Assembly: GCA_902607625.1 (NCBI GenBank)
Contig: CACLKR010000005.1
Coordinates: 1 to 64,000 of the forward strand
Reading direction: 5' to 3'
Length of the DNA: 64,000 nt
Origin: an uncultured Pelagibacteraceae bacterium
GTDB taxonomy: Bacteria; Pseudomonadota; Alphaproteobacteria; Pelagibacterales; Pelagibacteraceae
The notes below the pieces were generated by a model. The model was not told where the DNA came from and did no database searches. It was given only the letters and a program-made list of their open reading frames with translations. Made by a program: the position numbers and the translations under genes. This document shows, one piece after another, positions 51,955 through 60,859 of this stretch (its first letter is position 1; every line of letters starts with the position of its first letter).

Positions 51955-53142
51955 TTATTTATTACATAAAGAAAACTGAATTAAATCTATATTTTTTGAC
52001 TTAAAACCAGCTTCACAATAAGAAAAATAAAAATTCCACATTTTTTTAAAATTTAGGTTAAAACCTTGTTTAGAAATAAGATCCCATGAATTTAAAAAGC
52101 GTTCTCTCCATTTTTGTAAAGTATTAGAATAATGTGTGCCATATAAATCGTATTGATTAATTTTTAAACCTGACTTGTCAGATAATTTATTTAAGGATTC
52201 AACTGAAGGCAAAAAACCACCTGGAAAAATATATTTTTGTATAAAATCTTCTTTTGTCCTATATCTATTATATAATTCATTCTTAATAACAATAGACTGA
52301 ATGGCTGCCCTTCCACCTTGGAATAAATTATTTTTAATAACATTAAAATATTTATCTAAATATTTTTCACCTACAGCTTCAATCATCTCAATGGATATTA
52401 TTATGTCATATTTTTTATTAACATCTCTGTAATCCATCATTTTGACATTTACTTTATGGTTCAATCCTTTTCGCCTAATTCTTTCTTTGGTAAAGAAAAA
52501 TTGTTCTTTTGAAATTGTAATACAATCTAATTTAATATCATAATTTTCTGCAAGATGTTCTGCAAAACCGCCCCAGCCACATCCTATTTCTAAAATCTTG
52601 TCTCCCTTTGTTGGGTTAACCATATTTATTAATTTGTTATATTTATTAATTTGAGCTTGTTCCAAAGTTTCATTTGAAGAATTAAATATGCCACAAGAAT
52701 AAGTTAGTGTTTTATCGAGCCAAGTAGAAAAAAAACTATTTCCTAAATCATAATGCTTAGATATATTTTTTTTACTTCTATCTTTTGTATTTCTTAATAT
52801 ATTATTTTTTAAGAAATTTTTAATTAACGAAAACTCAAAAAATCCAACAAACCTATGGGTCGTATTAATATTCTTTGCACTCAATTCTATTAAAGAGGTC
52901 AAATCTTCAGTTTCAAACTCACCTTTCATATAGCTTTCTGCTAGTCCTGAACTCCCTTTTCTAAGGATTTTGTAACAGAAACTTGGATCATTTATTTTTA
53001 TTCTTGCTTTGAGTAAACTTTTATTATTACCAAAAAAATGCTCTTTTCCTTTTGAATCAGTCAAATGTAAATATCCAAAAGAAATTTTTTTTAAATTCAT
53101 AAAAACAAACTGATCAAAAAAATGGTGCAAAATTTTATTCAT
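51955..53142 (-). CDS. cfa: cyclopropane-fatty-acyl-phospholipid synthase-family methyltransferase
   Basis: A 395-residue SAM-dependent lipid methyltransferase. It has 'KNISKHYDLGNSFFSTWLD', the CFA signature 'MTYSCGIF'-like 'LTYSCGIFNSS', SAM motif 'KILEIGCGWGGFAEHLAENY', and 'GGRAAIQSIVI' with 'FPGGFLPS'. It could make cyclopropane lipids or add a methyl branch to unsaturated chains. The association with DUF1365 and an amine-oxidase-like flavoprotein resembles clusters tied to methyl-branched or furan fatty acid synthesis in other Alphaproteobacteria. It overlaps DUF1365 by one base. Confidence 0.88.
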   Translation of the reverse strand: MNKILHHFFDQFVFMNLKKISFGYLHLTDSKGKEHFFGNNKSLLKARIKINDPSFCYKILRKGSSGLAESYMKGEFETEDLTSLIELSAKNINTTHRFVGFFEFSLIKNFLKNNILRNTKDRSKKNISKHYDLGNSFFSTWLDKTLTYSCGIFNSSNETLEQAQINKYNKLINMVNPTKGDKILEIGCGWGGFAEHLAENYDIKLDCITISKEQFFFTKERIRRKGLNHKVNVKMMDYRDVNKKYDIIISIEMIEAVGEKYLDKYFNVIKNNLFQGGRAAIQSIVIKNELYNRYRTKEDFIQKYIFPGGFLPSVESLNKLSDKSGLKINQYDLYGTHYSNTLQKWRERFLNSWDLISKQGFNLNFKKMWNFYFSYCEAGFKSKNIDLIQFSLCNK

Positions 53143-53912
53143 TAATTCTCTATAGATAAATTGTTTTTTATTTTTACTTTTCTTTTGACGTGTTTAACTC
53201 CTTTAATCCACAATCTAAATGCTTCAAAATGTATCGCTAAAATAACCTTAGCTGACATTAATGGATGCTTTAAAAATTGAAAAAATAAATTTTTACTAGT
53301 AAAATCAAGTCTTTTCCCTACCTGACGGGCAATGAGTAATAATCCATTAGTATCATTTTGTTTGATTAAAACATTTAGTTTCTTACCAGGTTTTAACAAT
53401 CTAAAGTTGTAAAATGTTTTCATTTCAATAAATGGCGAAACGTAAAATTTTTTATTACATTTATGTAAAATTAAATTAGAAGAAGATTTGCATCGAAAAA
53501 CATAAGTGTGCTGCTCATTAAATGTATTTTTCACCTCATAAAGAATTGCTTTAAGTTTTGATTGTTTATCATAACAATAAAAAATACTAAGAGGATTAAA
53601 AACGTATCCAAAAAATCTTGGGTAACAAAGTAGTTTAATTGTACCTAAATTAAGATTTAGTTTTGATTTTTTTAATGTTTTTCTAACCCATGAAATTAGT
53701 GTGTCTCCACCACGAGAACCGTGATCAATATCATAAAAACTCAAAATATTGAATTTATTGTAAGAAAAAAATTTTATATTTTTTTCTAAATTTTTAATTT
53801 CATTTAAATCAATTAATAATGAAAACGTTTTGTAAGAAAAAAAATGCCTTTTTGGTTTAAATCGTTCATGAGTTACAAAACCAGAATATATACAAGAATT
53901 AAAGTGCCTCAT
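53142..53912 (-). CDS. DUF1365 family protein
   Basis: A 256-residue DUF1365 protein, with 'CIYSGFVTHERFKPKRHFFS', 'FSYNKFNILSFYDIDHGSRG', 'CYPRFFGYVFNPLSIFYCYD' and 'FNEQHTYVF'. This family almost always sits next to a Cfa-like enzyme and an amine-oxidase-like flavoprotein, as it does here with 1 bp and 4 bp overlaps. Its enzymatic role is not firmly known; lipid modification is inferred. Confidence 0.9.
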   Translation of the reverse strand: MRHFNSCIYSGFVTHERFKPKRHFFSYKTFSLLIDLNEIKNLEKNIKFFSYNKFNILSFYDIDHGSRGGDTLISWVRKTLKKSKLNLNLGTIKLLCYPRFFGYVFNPLSIFYCYDKQSKLKAILYEVKNTFNEQHTYVFRCKSSSNLILHKCNKKFYVSPFIEMKTFYNFRLLKPGKKLNVLIKQNDTNGLLLIARQVGKRLDFTSKNLFFQFLKHPLMSAKVILAIHFEAFRLWIKGVKHVKRKVKIKNNLSIEN

Positions 53913-55150
53913 ATTTTTTTTGCTACTGTTATTGCCGAATTCAAACCATCCTCATGAAATCCATATCCAAAATAACTTCCACAAAACCAACTATTATTCA
54001 CTCCCTGTAATTCTGTAAGATATTTTTGTGCATTGATGGCTTGCATGTCGTAAAAGGGATGGGTAAATTCAATTTTTTTTATAATTTTTTTATTATCTAT
54101 ATCTACTATTGGATTAAGCGTAAGAAAATAATTTTTTTTAGTTTTTAAATTTTGTAACTTATTCAACCAATACGTAACGCAACACTTGCTTGCGTCACCC
54201 TTATCTAAAATTGAATTCCAGCTTGACCAGGCTTTTTTATTTCTGGGCATAAGGAAATCATCATTATGCAGATAAGCTATGTTTTTTTTGTATTTAAAAT
54301 TTTTTAATATTTTTTTTTCATTTTCTGTAGGATTTTTAATTAACCTCAAAGTATCATTAGCATGTGTTGCAAATACAACATGGTCATAATCAAAATATTC
54401 GTTTGGTGAACCGTAGTATAATCTAACATTATTTTTGTTTCTAAATACATTTTTTATTTCATAATTTTTAAAATATTCACCACTAATTGTATGTAAAATT
54501 TTATCAACATAAATTTTGCTTCTTCCTTTTACCGTATACCACTGAGGTCTGCTTTTAATTTTAAACAAACCATGGTTTTTAAAAAAATTTAAAAATAAAG
54601 ACAAAGGCATTCTTTGTGCTAAATCAGGTGGAATAGACCATATAGCAGTAACCATTGGAACAATGTGAAAATCTATAAAATAATTTGACATTTTTTTATA
54701 TTCTAAAAAATCACCTAATATCTGATCTCGGTGTTCTTTTTCATTTATTTTTTCTGCCTCTCTATAGAAAAAGATTATTTCCTTTATCATTTTTAAAAAA
54801 TTAAAATTAAAAATATTATATTTATTAGAAAATAATCCTCCTATCCCACTGCCAGAATATTCTATATTTGAATTTTTTACAGAAACAGAAAAAGACATAT
54901 TGCTTTTTTCATAAGGAACTTGAAGAGAGTTAAAAAGTTTTAGTAAGTTGGGATAATTAATTTTATTAAATACAATAAAACCTAGATCAACCGAGATTAA
55001 ATCATGTGAGCTATTTATAGGTATCTCAACAGTATAAGAATGTCCTCCAAAGCGATCATCTTTTTCAAATAAATCTACTTGATGTTTTTTTGACAAAAAA
55101 TGAGCTGCACTTAACCCCGATATACCTGAACCAATTACAGCAATTTTCAT
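53909..55150 (-). CDS. FAD-dependent amine-oxidase-like protein (COG2907-type)
   Basis: A 413-residue flavoprotein. The FAD motif is 'KIAVIGSGISGLSAAHFLSK' at residues 2-21, followed by 'FEKDDRFGGHSYTV'. The C-terminal motif is 'WFCGSYFGYGFHEDGLNSAI', typical of the amine oxidase/desaturase-like group. In lipid-modifying clusters with Cfa and DUF1365 it may desaturate a methylated chain. It overlaps DUF1365 by 4 bp (ATGA) and is 26 bp downstream of a DMT transporter gene. Confidence 0.87.
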   Translation of the reverse strand: MKIAVIGSGISGLSAAHFLSKKHQVDLFEKDDRFGGHSYTVEIPINSSHDLISVDLGFIVFNKINYPNLLKLFNSLQVPYEKSNMSFSVSVKNSNIEYSGSGIGGLFSNKYNIFNFNFLKMIKEIIFFYREAEKINEKEHRDQILGDFLEYKKMSNYFIDFHIVPMVTAIWSIPPDLAQRMPLSLFLNFFKNHGLFKIKSRPQWYTVKGRSKIYVDKILHTISGEYFKNYEIKNVFRNKNNVRLYYGSPNEYFDYDHVVFATHANDTLRLIKNPTENEKKILKNFKYKKNIAYLHNDDFLMPRNKKAWSSWNSILDKGDASKCCVTYWLNKLQNLKTKKNYFLTLNPIVDIDNKKIIKKIEFTHPFYDMQAINAQKYLTELQGVNNSWFCGSYFGYGFHEDGLNSAITVAKKI

Positions 55151-55176
55151 ATATGATTAAATGCCAGATGATAAAA

Positions 55177-56046
55177 CTATTTTTTTTTTTGGCTGAAAAA
55201 AAACTCAAATAAAATTGCTGAAATAATAATGCTTCCTCCAATAAGCACACTTGCGGGTGGTATCTCATTTATAAAAAGCCAGGCCCACACTGGTCCAAAA
55301 ACAGCTTCGGTCAACATCAAAATACCAACTACGGCTGCAGGAGTGGTTTGAGACCCAATGGTGATCATAATAAATCCAAAACCAATTTGAAATGTTCCTG
55401 CCAAAAATCCTAAAAATAAATCGTGAGGTGAAATAGATAATTTGCCAGCAACTAAATATCCAATTAAAGCAGCAAAAACTCCTGCGATAAATTGGGATGG
55501 AACCATATCCACTTTTGGATATTTTCTGACTATTACAATTAATACTGCAAATGAAATAGGCATTATAAACGCAACAATATTGCCAAAAAATTGACTACTG
55601 GTTTGAATAGATAAGGAGCTTCCAATTATAAGAAGTACTCCTGACAAACCCATTATAATTGAAATTAAAGTTACTAAATTAATTTTTTCCTTTAAAAAAA
55701 TATACCCAAATAATGCTAAAAAAATTACCTCTGTTGAAATAATAAAAAGTGTATTAGCAACAGTAGTGTGATACATAGCAAATACATAAGCAGAAAAACC
55801 AATACCCAAAAATATTCCAGCTATAAGCCCAGGTAATCCAGAAGCATGAAAAGACTTAAAGAAATTTTTTTTAAACGTAATTAATAAATATAAAGCTACG
55901 GTAATTGAAAAAAAAGCTTGTCTCCAAAAGAGAATTTGCCATAAATTAGCACCTTCAAAAGATTTTACAATTATGCCGCCAAAACTTAAGCATAACGCAC
56001 CAAGTAGAACTAGAACTGTGCCAGGGATTTTATTTAATAGTGTCAA
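55177..56046 (-). CDS. DMT-superfamily (EamA) transporter linked to pxpBC
   Basis: A 289-residue ten-segment membrane protein with two EamA repeats ('HTTVANTLFIISTEVIFLAL' and 'TPAAVVGILMLTEAVFGPVW'). Translation would start at a TTG that overlaps the pxpC stop (TTGA). The tight coupling to pxpC suggests a role in uptake or release of 5-oxoproline or a related compound, but this is inferred. Confidence 0.83.
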   Translation of the reverse strand: MTLLNKIPGTVLVLLGALCLSFGGIIVKSFEGANLWQILFWRQAFFSITVALYLLITFKKNFFKSFHASGLPGLIAGIFLGIGFSAYVFAMYHTTVANTLFIISTEVIFLALFGYIFLKEKINLVTLISIIMGLSGVLLIIGSSLSIQTSSQFFGNIVAFIMPISFAVLIVIVRKYPKVDMVPSQFIAGVFAALIGYLVAGKLSISPHDLFLGFLAGTFQIGFGFIMITIGSQTTPAAVVGILMLTEAVFGPVWAWLFINEIPPASVLIGGSIIISAILFEFFFSQKKK

Positions 56047-57002
56047 TTTATCTCTTTAATATTTTTTATAATTTCTGAAATGCTATTGAGAAGTCCTTTA
56101 TACAATTGTTCAGCCTCACGCAACTTAATAAGTTCAAAAAATATTTTTTCCCCAGGAGTTTTTTGGATCAATAAGTTATAATCCACTGATGTTACATTCG
56201 CTATTTTAGGATATCCTCCTATTGTTGGATAATCAGTTAATAGTATAATTGGCTGCCCATCAGCTGGAATTTGGATAGCGCCTTTGGTAATGCCTTCTGA
56301 TCGAATATTCGTATTAACAATATTTTTCATAACTGTACCTTCCAATCTCATGCCCATTCTATCTGTTAGATTAGAAATTTTGTATTCTTTTGAAAAAAAA
56401 TCTTTTTGACTTTCTTTTGAAAAATAATCAAATTGAGGGCCTTTTAAAACTCTAATTGTACTTTTATTCTTTTTTGTAAATTTAGTTAAAAAATCTTTTT
56501 TATTTTTGCTATTTATTTTAATATTTATTTTGTCATTTATTTTTATTTTTTGTCCTTCGTTAGAACCAATTTGGGCTCTGGATAAAATAGAAACACTTTT
56601 ACAAAAAGGTTTTATATCAAATCCCCCTTCTAAAGCCATATAACCATAAGCTGATTGTTTAGTTGCTAAAATATCAATTTGGTCTCCCTCATCCAAAGCA
56701 TAAGTTCTATTACATTCTCCGTTTATTGTTTCTTGATTTGATTTAATTATTTGAAAAAGAACATTGCCTGTAATTGCAATTTTTGTTCTACCTTTAATTA
56801 ATTTCAGCAAAGGTCCTTGATAGGCAAATTCCAAAACTCCTTCGTTAGAAGTATTGCCAACTAAAGCATTTGCTATTGAAAATGACTTTAAATCCATGCA
56901 CCCTCCTGGGGTAACTCCGAGATGCTGCATATGAAAACGACCCTTGTCTTGAAAGGTAGTATTAATACCAGGACGTAGAACTTTAAAAAAATAATTACTC
57001 AT
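56043..57002 (-). CDS. pxpC: 5-oxoprolinase subunit C (KipA-like biotin-dependent carboxyltransferase)
   Basis: A 319-residue PxpC/KipA family protein. It has 'VLRPGINTTFQDKGRFHMQH', 'GVTPGGCMDLKSFSIANALV', 'EFAYQGPLLKL' and 'SEGITKGAIQIPADGQPIIL' with 'TIGGYPKIANVTSVD'. It works with PxpA and PxpB to open 5-oxoproline to glutamate using ATP. It overlaps pxpB by 8 bp. Confidence 0.92.
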   Translation of the reverse strand: MSNYFFKVLRPGINTTFQDKGRFHMQHLGVTPGGCMDLKSFSIANALVGNTSNEGVLEFAYQGPLLKLIKGRTKIAITGNVLFQIIKSNQETINGECNRTYALDEGDQIDILATKQSAYGYMALEGGFDIKPFCKSVSILSRAQIGSNEGQKIKINDKINIKINSKNKKDFLTKFTKKNKSTIRVLKGPQFDYFSKESQKDFFSKEYKISNLTDRMGMRLEGTVMKNIVNTNIRSEGITKGAIQIPADGQPIILLTDYPTIGGYPKIANVTSVDYNLLIQKTPGEKIFFELIKLREAEQLYKGLLNSISEIIKNIKEIN

Positions 57003-57681
57003 TTACTAATTTTTCAAACTCCTTTTTTGAAATTGATTTAAATTTTACTGAATCTCCTGGTGATAAAAGGCACGGGCTAGATTCATTTTGTGTATTAAAA
57101 AGTTTAGTGGGAGTTCTTCCTATAATATTCCATCCTCCAGGACTTTCATAAGGGTAGATATTACAAAATTTTTCTACAATTCCAACTGATCCTGCTGGTA
57201 TTTTAACTCTGGGTGTCTTTAAACGATTCAAGAAAAGTTTTGAGTTTAAATCTCCCATAAAAGGATGACCAGGTATAAAACCAACCATGTAAACAAAAAA
57301 AACAGTATTTAAATGAGTATTTATTATTTCATCTTTGTTTATTTTTAATGTTTTGCTCATATTTTCTAAATCCATCTCAAAATCGTAACAAACAGGAATT
57401 GTCCATTTTTTACTATTTTGAGAAAGATTTAATTTGGAAAAATCTACTGATTTTAAAAAATCGAAAATTTTAGATGAATTTATTTTTTCAAGATCAAAAT
57501 TGATAATTAATTTATTATATGAAGGTGTGTAGTTTAATATTCCATTTAAATTGCCCTTTAAAACCTCTTTTTTCAAATGGTGAAATAATTTAATAACACT
57601 AGTATTTATTTCCCGATTAACTTCATCGCCAAAATCGCAAACAATGCCACAGTCGCCAATATTGTTTAGTTTCTTGAACAT
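56995..57681 (-). CDS. pxpB: 5-oxoprolinase subunit B (KipI-like)
   Basis: A 228-residue PxpB/KipI family protein. Motifs seen are 'IPVCYDFEMDLENMSK', 'YMVGFIPGHPFMGDL', 'RLKTPRVKIPAGSVGIVEKF' and 'YPYESPGGWNIIGRTP'. First gene of a seven-gene minus-strand run, divergent from pxpA by 52 bp. Confidence 0.92.
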   Translation of the reverse strand: MFKKLNNIGDCGIVCDFGDEVNREINTSVIKLFHHLKKEVLKGNLNGILNYTPSYNKLIINFDLEKINSSKIFDFLKSVDFSKLNLSQNSKKWTIPVCYDFEMDLENMSKTLKINKDEIINTHLNTVFFVYMVGFIPGHPFMGDLNSKLFLNRLKTPRVKIPAGSVGIVEKFCNIYPYESPGGWNIIGRTPTKLFNTQNESSPCLLSPGDSVKFKSISKKEFEKLVNE

Positions 57682-57733
57682 AAATTGATATAATAATTGG
57701 TATTCCTTATTAAATAAACTAAGGACTTAACAT

Positions 57734-58507
57734 ATGGAAATTAATATTAATTGCGATTTAGGGGAAAGTTCAAAGCTACATTCAACAGAAAATGACCCTT
57801 TGTTGCTAGAAATTGTTAACTCAGCAAATATTGCTTGTGGGTATCATGCGGGAGATAAACCAACAATGGAAAAAACAATTGAAATTTCTAAAAAAAATAA
57901 CGTAAGCATAGGTGCCCATCCATCCTTCAATGATCCAGAAAATTTTGGAAGAAAAAGGCTTAATTTGCCTTTAAGTGAAATAACAAAGCTAGTTATAGAT
58001 CAAATAAACATTCTTTCAGAAGTTGCGATTAAAGCAGGTGTGAAAGTTACTCATGTAAAGCCACATGGTGCCTTGAACAATATGGCCTGCGAAAATTATG
58101 AATTAGCAAAAGTAATTTCTGAATCAATAGTGAAAGTTGATAAAGACTTAATTTTTTTGGTTCCAACAGGTTCTCAAATGGAAAAGGCCGGAAGAAGAAA
58201 CGGAATGAAAATTGCATCAGAAATATTTGCTGATAGAAATTATGAAGATGATGGAAATTTAGTTTCAAGATCAAAAGACAATGCTATGATTACTGATCCA
58301 GAAATTGCAAAAAAACATGTTATAAAAATGGTAGAAAGCCAAGCATTGAACTGTTACTCAGGAAAACAAATTCCTTGTAAAATAGACTCAATTTGCGTTC
58401 ATGGAGATGGTAAAAGCGCTGTAAATACTGCTAAAGAAATAAAGGACGGTCTTATAAAATCTGGTGTGACTTTAAAACCATTAGATAAAATGAAAAAATT
58501 TATATAG
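57734..58507 (+). CDS. pxpA: 5-oxoprolinase subunit A (LamB/YcsF family)
   Basis: A 257-residue PxpA. Motifs are 'INCDLGESSKLHSTENDPLL', 'ANIACGYHAGDKPTMEKTIE', 'IGAHPSFNDPENFGRKRLNL', 'VTHVKPHGALNNMA' and 'ICVHGDGKSAV'. It completes the PxpABC complex that recycles 5-oxoproline (pyroglutamate), a damage product of glutamine and glutathione. It is divergent from pxpBC, an arrangement that shares one promoter region. Confidence 0.94.
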   Translation: MEININCDLGESSKLHSTENDPLLLEIVNSANIACGYHAGDKPTMEKTIEISKKNNVSIGAHPSFNDPENFGRKRLNLPLSEITKLVIDQINILSEVAIKAGVKVTHVKPHGALNNMACENYELAKVISESIVKVDKDLIFLVPTGSQMEKAGRRNGMKIASEIFADRNYEDDGNLVSRSKDNAMITDPEIAKKHVIKMVESQALNCYSGKQIPCKIDSICVHGDGKSAVNTAKEIKDGLIKSGVTLKPLDKMKKFI

Positions 58508-58524
58508 ATCTTTAAAAAAATTAA

Positions 58525-59022
58525 ATGATTAATTTAAAAAAAAATATTAAACTTTTAATAACACTTTTTATTTTGTTAGGGATATCTTTTAATTTTAATT
58601 TAGTGTATTCGGCTGGCAATGTTGATGCTGATAGCGATAAAGCAACTTTATATAATAGTGGTAAAAAATTAATCCTTAGAGCAAAAAAACTAGAAAAAAA
58701 AGATAAAATTGAAAAAGCAAAAAAACTGTATCTTAAAGCTTATAAAAAATTAGAGAAAGCTTATGCTAAAGATAAAAAAAATGCCGATATATTAAATTAC
58801 TTGGGTTACACTTTAAGAAAAACTGGCGATCTGGAACAAGCAGAAGTTTATTATCTAAAAGGTTTAGAAATCGATTCTGGACATTTGGGTATAAATGAAT
58901 ATTTAGGTGAACTTTATGTTCAAACAGGAAGAATTGAACTTGCTAAGGAGAGGCTTCAGGTTCTTGATGGTTGCAAGTGTGAAGAGTACGACGAATTAAA
59001 AGAACTTATAGAAGAAAATTAA
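58525..59022 (+). CDS. exported TPR-repeat protein
   Basis: A 165-residue protein with an N-terminal signal peptide (hydrophobic residues 10-27, cleavage near 'VYSAG'). It has a Lys-rich helical middle and two to three TPR-like repeats ('ADILNYLGYTLRKTGDLEQA', 'LGINEYLGELYVQTGRIELA'). It probably acts as a periplasmic scaffold. It is followed at 1 bp by a DoxX gene. No specific partner can be named. Confidence 0.8.
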   Translation: MINLKKNIKLLITLFILLGISFNFNLVYSAGNVDADSDKATLYNSGKKLILRAKKLEKKDKIEKAKKLYLKAYKKLEKAYAKDKKNADILNYLGYTLRKTGDLEQAEVYYLKGLEIDSGHLGINEYLGELYVQTGRIELAKERLQVLDGCKCEEYDELKELIEEN

Positions 59023-59023
59023 A

Positions 59024-59407
59024 ATGCATATTATAGAATTTCTTGGTCGCGCACTTCTTTCAACATTGTTTTTAGTTGAAGGTATTGGAAAAATTTCGAT
59101 GCAAGAAGAAGTAATAATGTTCATGGACGATTATGGTGTCCCGGAAATATTATTTGTTCCCGCAATAATTATCGAAATTTTATTTCCTCTATTGCTCATA
59201 ATTGGTTATAGAACAAAGTGGGCCGCTTCAATTATGGCTACATTTACCTTTACGGTGGCAATAATTTTCCACACGGACTTTAGTGAAGGAATGCAAATGA
59301 TATTCTTTTTAAAAGACATCGCAATTGCCGGTGGATTTATGATCATTGTTACTTATGGCCCTGGCAAAATTAGTTTAGACCATTACTTTAATTCAAAGAA
59401 GGAATGA
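59024..59407 (+). CDS. DoxX family membrane protein
   Basis: A 127-residue four-helix membrane protein. It has the DoxX pattern 'FLGRALLSTLFLVEGIGKI', 'VPAIIIEILFPLLLIIGYRT' and 'FFLKDIAIAGGFMIIV'. Bacterial DoxX-type proteins are linked to quinone or thiol redox chemistry in the membrane. It overlaps the next gene by 4 bp. Confidence 0.83.
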   Translation: MHIIEFLGRALLSTLFLVEGIGKISMQEEVIMFMDDYGVPEILFVPAIIIEILFPLLLIIGYRTKWAASIMATFTFTVAIIFHTDFSEGMQMIFFLKDIAIAGGFMIIVTYGPGKISLDHYFNSKKE

Positions 59408-59859
59408 AACCGGCTGATAAAAAAAAATCAGAAGATTTTTACAAAATTTTTAAACCTCAACTATCTCCACAGAAAATGTTGAAGATGGGTGTATTTGGTG
59501 GTTCTTATTTTGGTGGAAAAATAAAAGAATATCCAAAGTCTTGGTTTAAAAATGTAAAACTAAGTAAAACTTTTGATGTAGAAAAAAATCGTTTTAAAGT
59601 AAAGGCTGGCTTAACCAGAAAAGAATGGTTGGATAAAGGATGGATTTTTAAAGAAGATCCACTCGGTTGGTTCCAGTGGTATTGCAGATTTGCTAATGGA
59701 AGACGAATTTCCCACATTGATGACATTCAGATTAAAAGATGGAAAGCTTTTAAAAGACATGTAAGTGCCATTAAAAAAAATTGTGAAAATGGTGATATTC
59801 ATTGCAGAAGAAAGCAAAGACAAGCAATTTTACAGTGGGCTTATAATCCTTATATTTAA
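59404..59859 (+). CDS. conserved Trp-rich protein of unknown function
   Basis: A 151-residue basic soluble protein. It has 'GVFGGSYFGGKIKEYPKSW', 'GLTRKEWLDKGWIFKEDPLG', 'WFQWYCRFANGRRI' and 'QIKRWKAFKRHVSAI', ending in a Cys/Arg-rich 'CRRKQRQAILQWAYNP'. The many aligned Trp, Tyr and Arg residues look like a conserved binding surface, perhaps for nucleic acid. I recall similar sequences in bacteria and eukaryotes but no assigned function. It overlaps the DoxX gene by 4 bp. Confidence 0.72.
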   Translation: MKPADKKKSEDFYKIFKPQLSPQKMLKMGVFGGSYFGGKIKEYPKSWFKNVKLSKTFDVEKNRFKVKAGLTRKEWLDKGWIFKEDPLGWFQWYCRFANGRRISHIDDIQIKRWKAFKRHVSAIKKNCENGDIHCRRKQRQAILQWAYNPYI

Positions 59860-59884
59860 GTGATAGACTTAAACATTATATAAA

Positions 59885-60499
59885 GTGCTAGAAGAAACAT
59901 TAATATTTATCCAAATTATTTTCATAGACATAGTAATGGCTGCAGATAATGCAATCATAATTGGCTTAGTTGCTGCCAACTTTGCTCCAGCAAATAGAAA
60001 AAAAATAATAATGTATGGTGTGCTTGCTGCTTTCGTTTTTAGGGTAGTCTTTGCAGCTTCAATTACTTTTCTGTTTCAATTTACTTTTATAAAATTAATA
60101 GGAGGAGCGCTTCTACTTTGGATTGTTAAGGACTTGTGGCAAGATTTATTTAGTACAAAAAAAGTTAAATCTCCTACAAAAAAATCCAAAGAACCATCGT
60201 TTATGCGAGGTGTCTATCAAGTATTAATAGCCGATATTACTTTAAGTTTTGATAATGTTATTGCTGTTGCTGGCGCTGCTCAACAACACTACTATTTATT
60301 AATTTTTGGTTTATTATTGTCCGTTGTACTCATAGGAGCAGCCGCTTCATATTTTGCAAACATTATTAAAAATAATCTCTGGATAGGTTACATTGGTCTT
60401 GCAGTAATTTTAGTGGTTGCCGTCCAACTAATCATTGGTGGTCTTATGGGTGTAGGATGGATTACTATTAACGAACCTTTTGCCTCTTGGTTTTACTGA
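59885..60499 (+). CDS. TerC/YjbE family membrane protein
   Basis: A 204-residue protein with about six to seven hydrophobic segments and the TerC motif pair: 'DIVMAADNAIIIGLVAAN' and 'DITLSFDNVIAVAGAAQQ'. The acidic residues in the membrane segments are thought to bind metal ions such as Mn2+. The start is a GTG at 59885. No tellurite genes are nearby; a metal-export role is more likely. Confidence 0.87.
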   Translation: MLEETLIFIQIIFIDIVMAADNAIIIGLVAANFAPANRKKIIMYGVLAAFVFRVVFAASITFLFQFTFIKLIGGALLLWIVKDLWQDLFSTKKVKSPTKKSKEPSFMRGVYQVLIADITLSFDNVIAVAGAAQQHYYLLIFGLLLSVVLIGAAASYFANIIKNNLWIGYIGLAVILVVAVQLIIGGLMGVGWITINEPFASWFY

Positions 60500-60501
60500 A
60501 A

Positions 60502-60852
60502 TTAAGCTTCACCCTCTCCGCGTTGACCACAAAAAAAACCTAAGCCAAAATCTGAAGTAGTAAATGTCACGGCAGTTCCTTTTGGAAAATAAAAAAGATC
60601 TCCAGATTTTGCTTCAACCTTTTGTCCTGTTTCATCTTCAATTGTGAAACTGCCATCAACTATGAACTTCATTTCATGGTAAGTGTAAGTGTATTTAAGT
60701 GACTGGCCGGCTTTTAATTTAAATAAACCGCTTGTTATTGGTTTTTCTTTATCATCAGATATAGAAAAATCTCTAAGATAAGCTTCAACATTCTCTACTT
60801 TCATTGAAGGAATGTCTTGCTTGCTTATTTGTTTATAGTGCTTAAAAGCCAT
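60502..60852 (-). CDS. cupin-domain protein (EutQ-like)
   Basis: A 116-residue single cupin. 'YTYTYHEMKFIVDGSFTIED' and 'AKSGDLFYFPKGTAVTFTTS' are the two cupin motifs, with His and Glu in the first as potential metal ligands. EutQ-like cupins bind small molecules or metal. It lies 7 bp downstream of the 137-residue membrane protein gene. Confidence 0.8.
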   Translation of the reverse strand: MAFKHYKQISKQDIPSMKVENVEAYLRDFSISDDKEKPITSGLFKLKAGQSLKYTYTYHEMKFIVDGSFTIEDETGQKVEAKSGDLFYFPKGTAVTFTTSDFGLGFFCGQRGEGEA

Positions 60853-60859
60853 ACATCAA

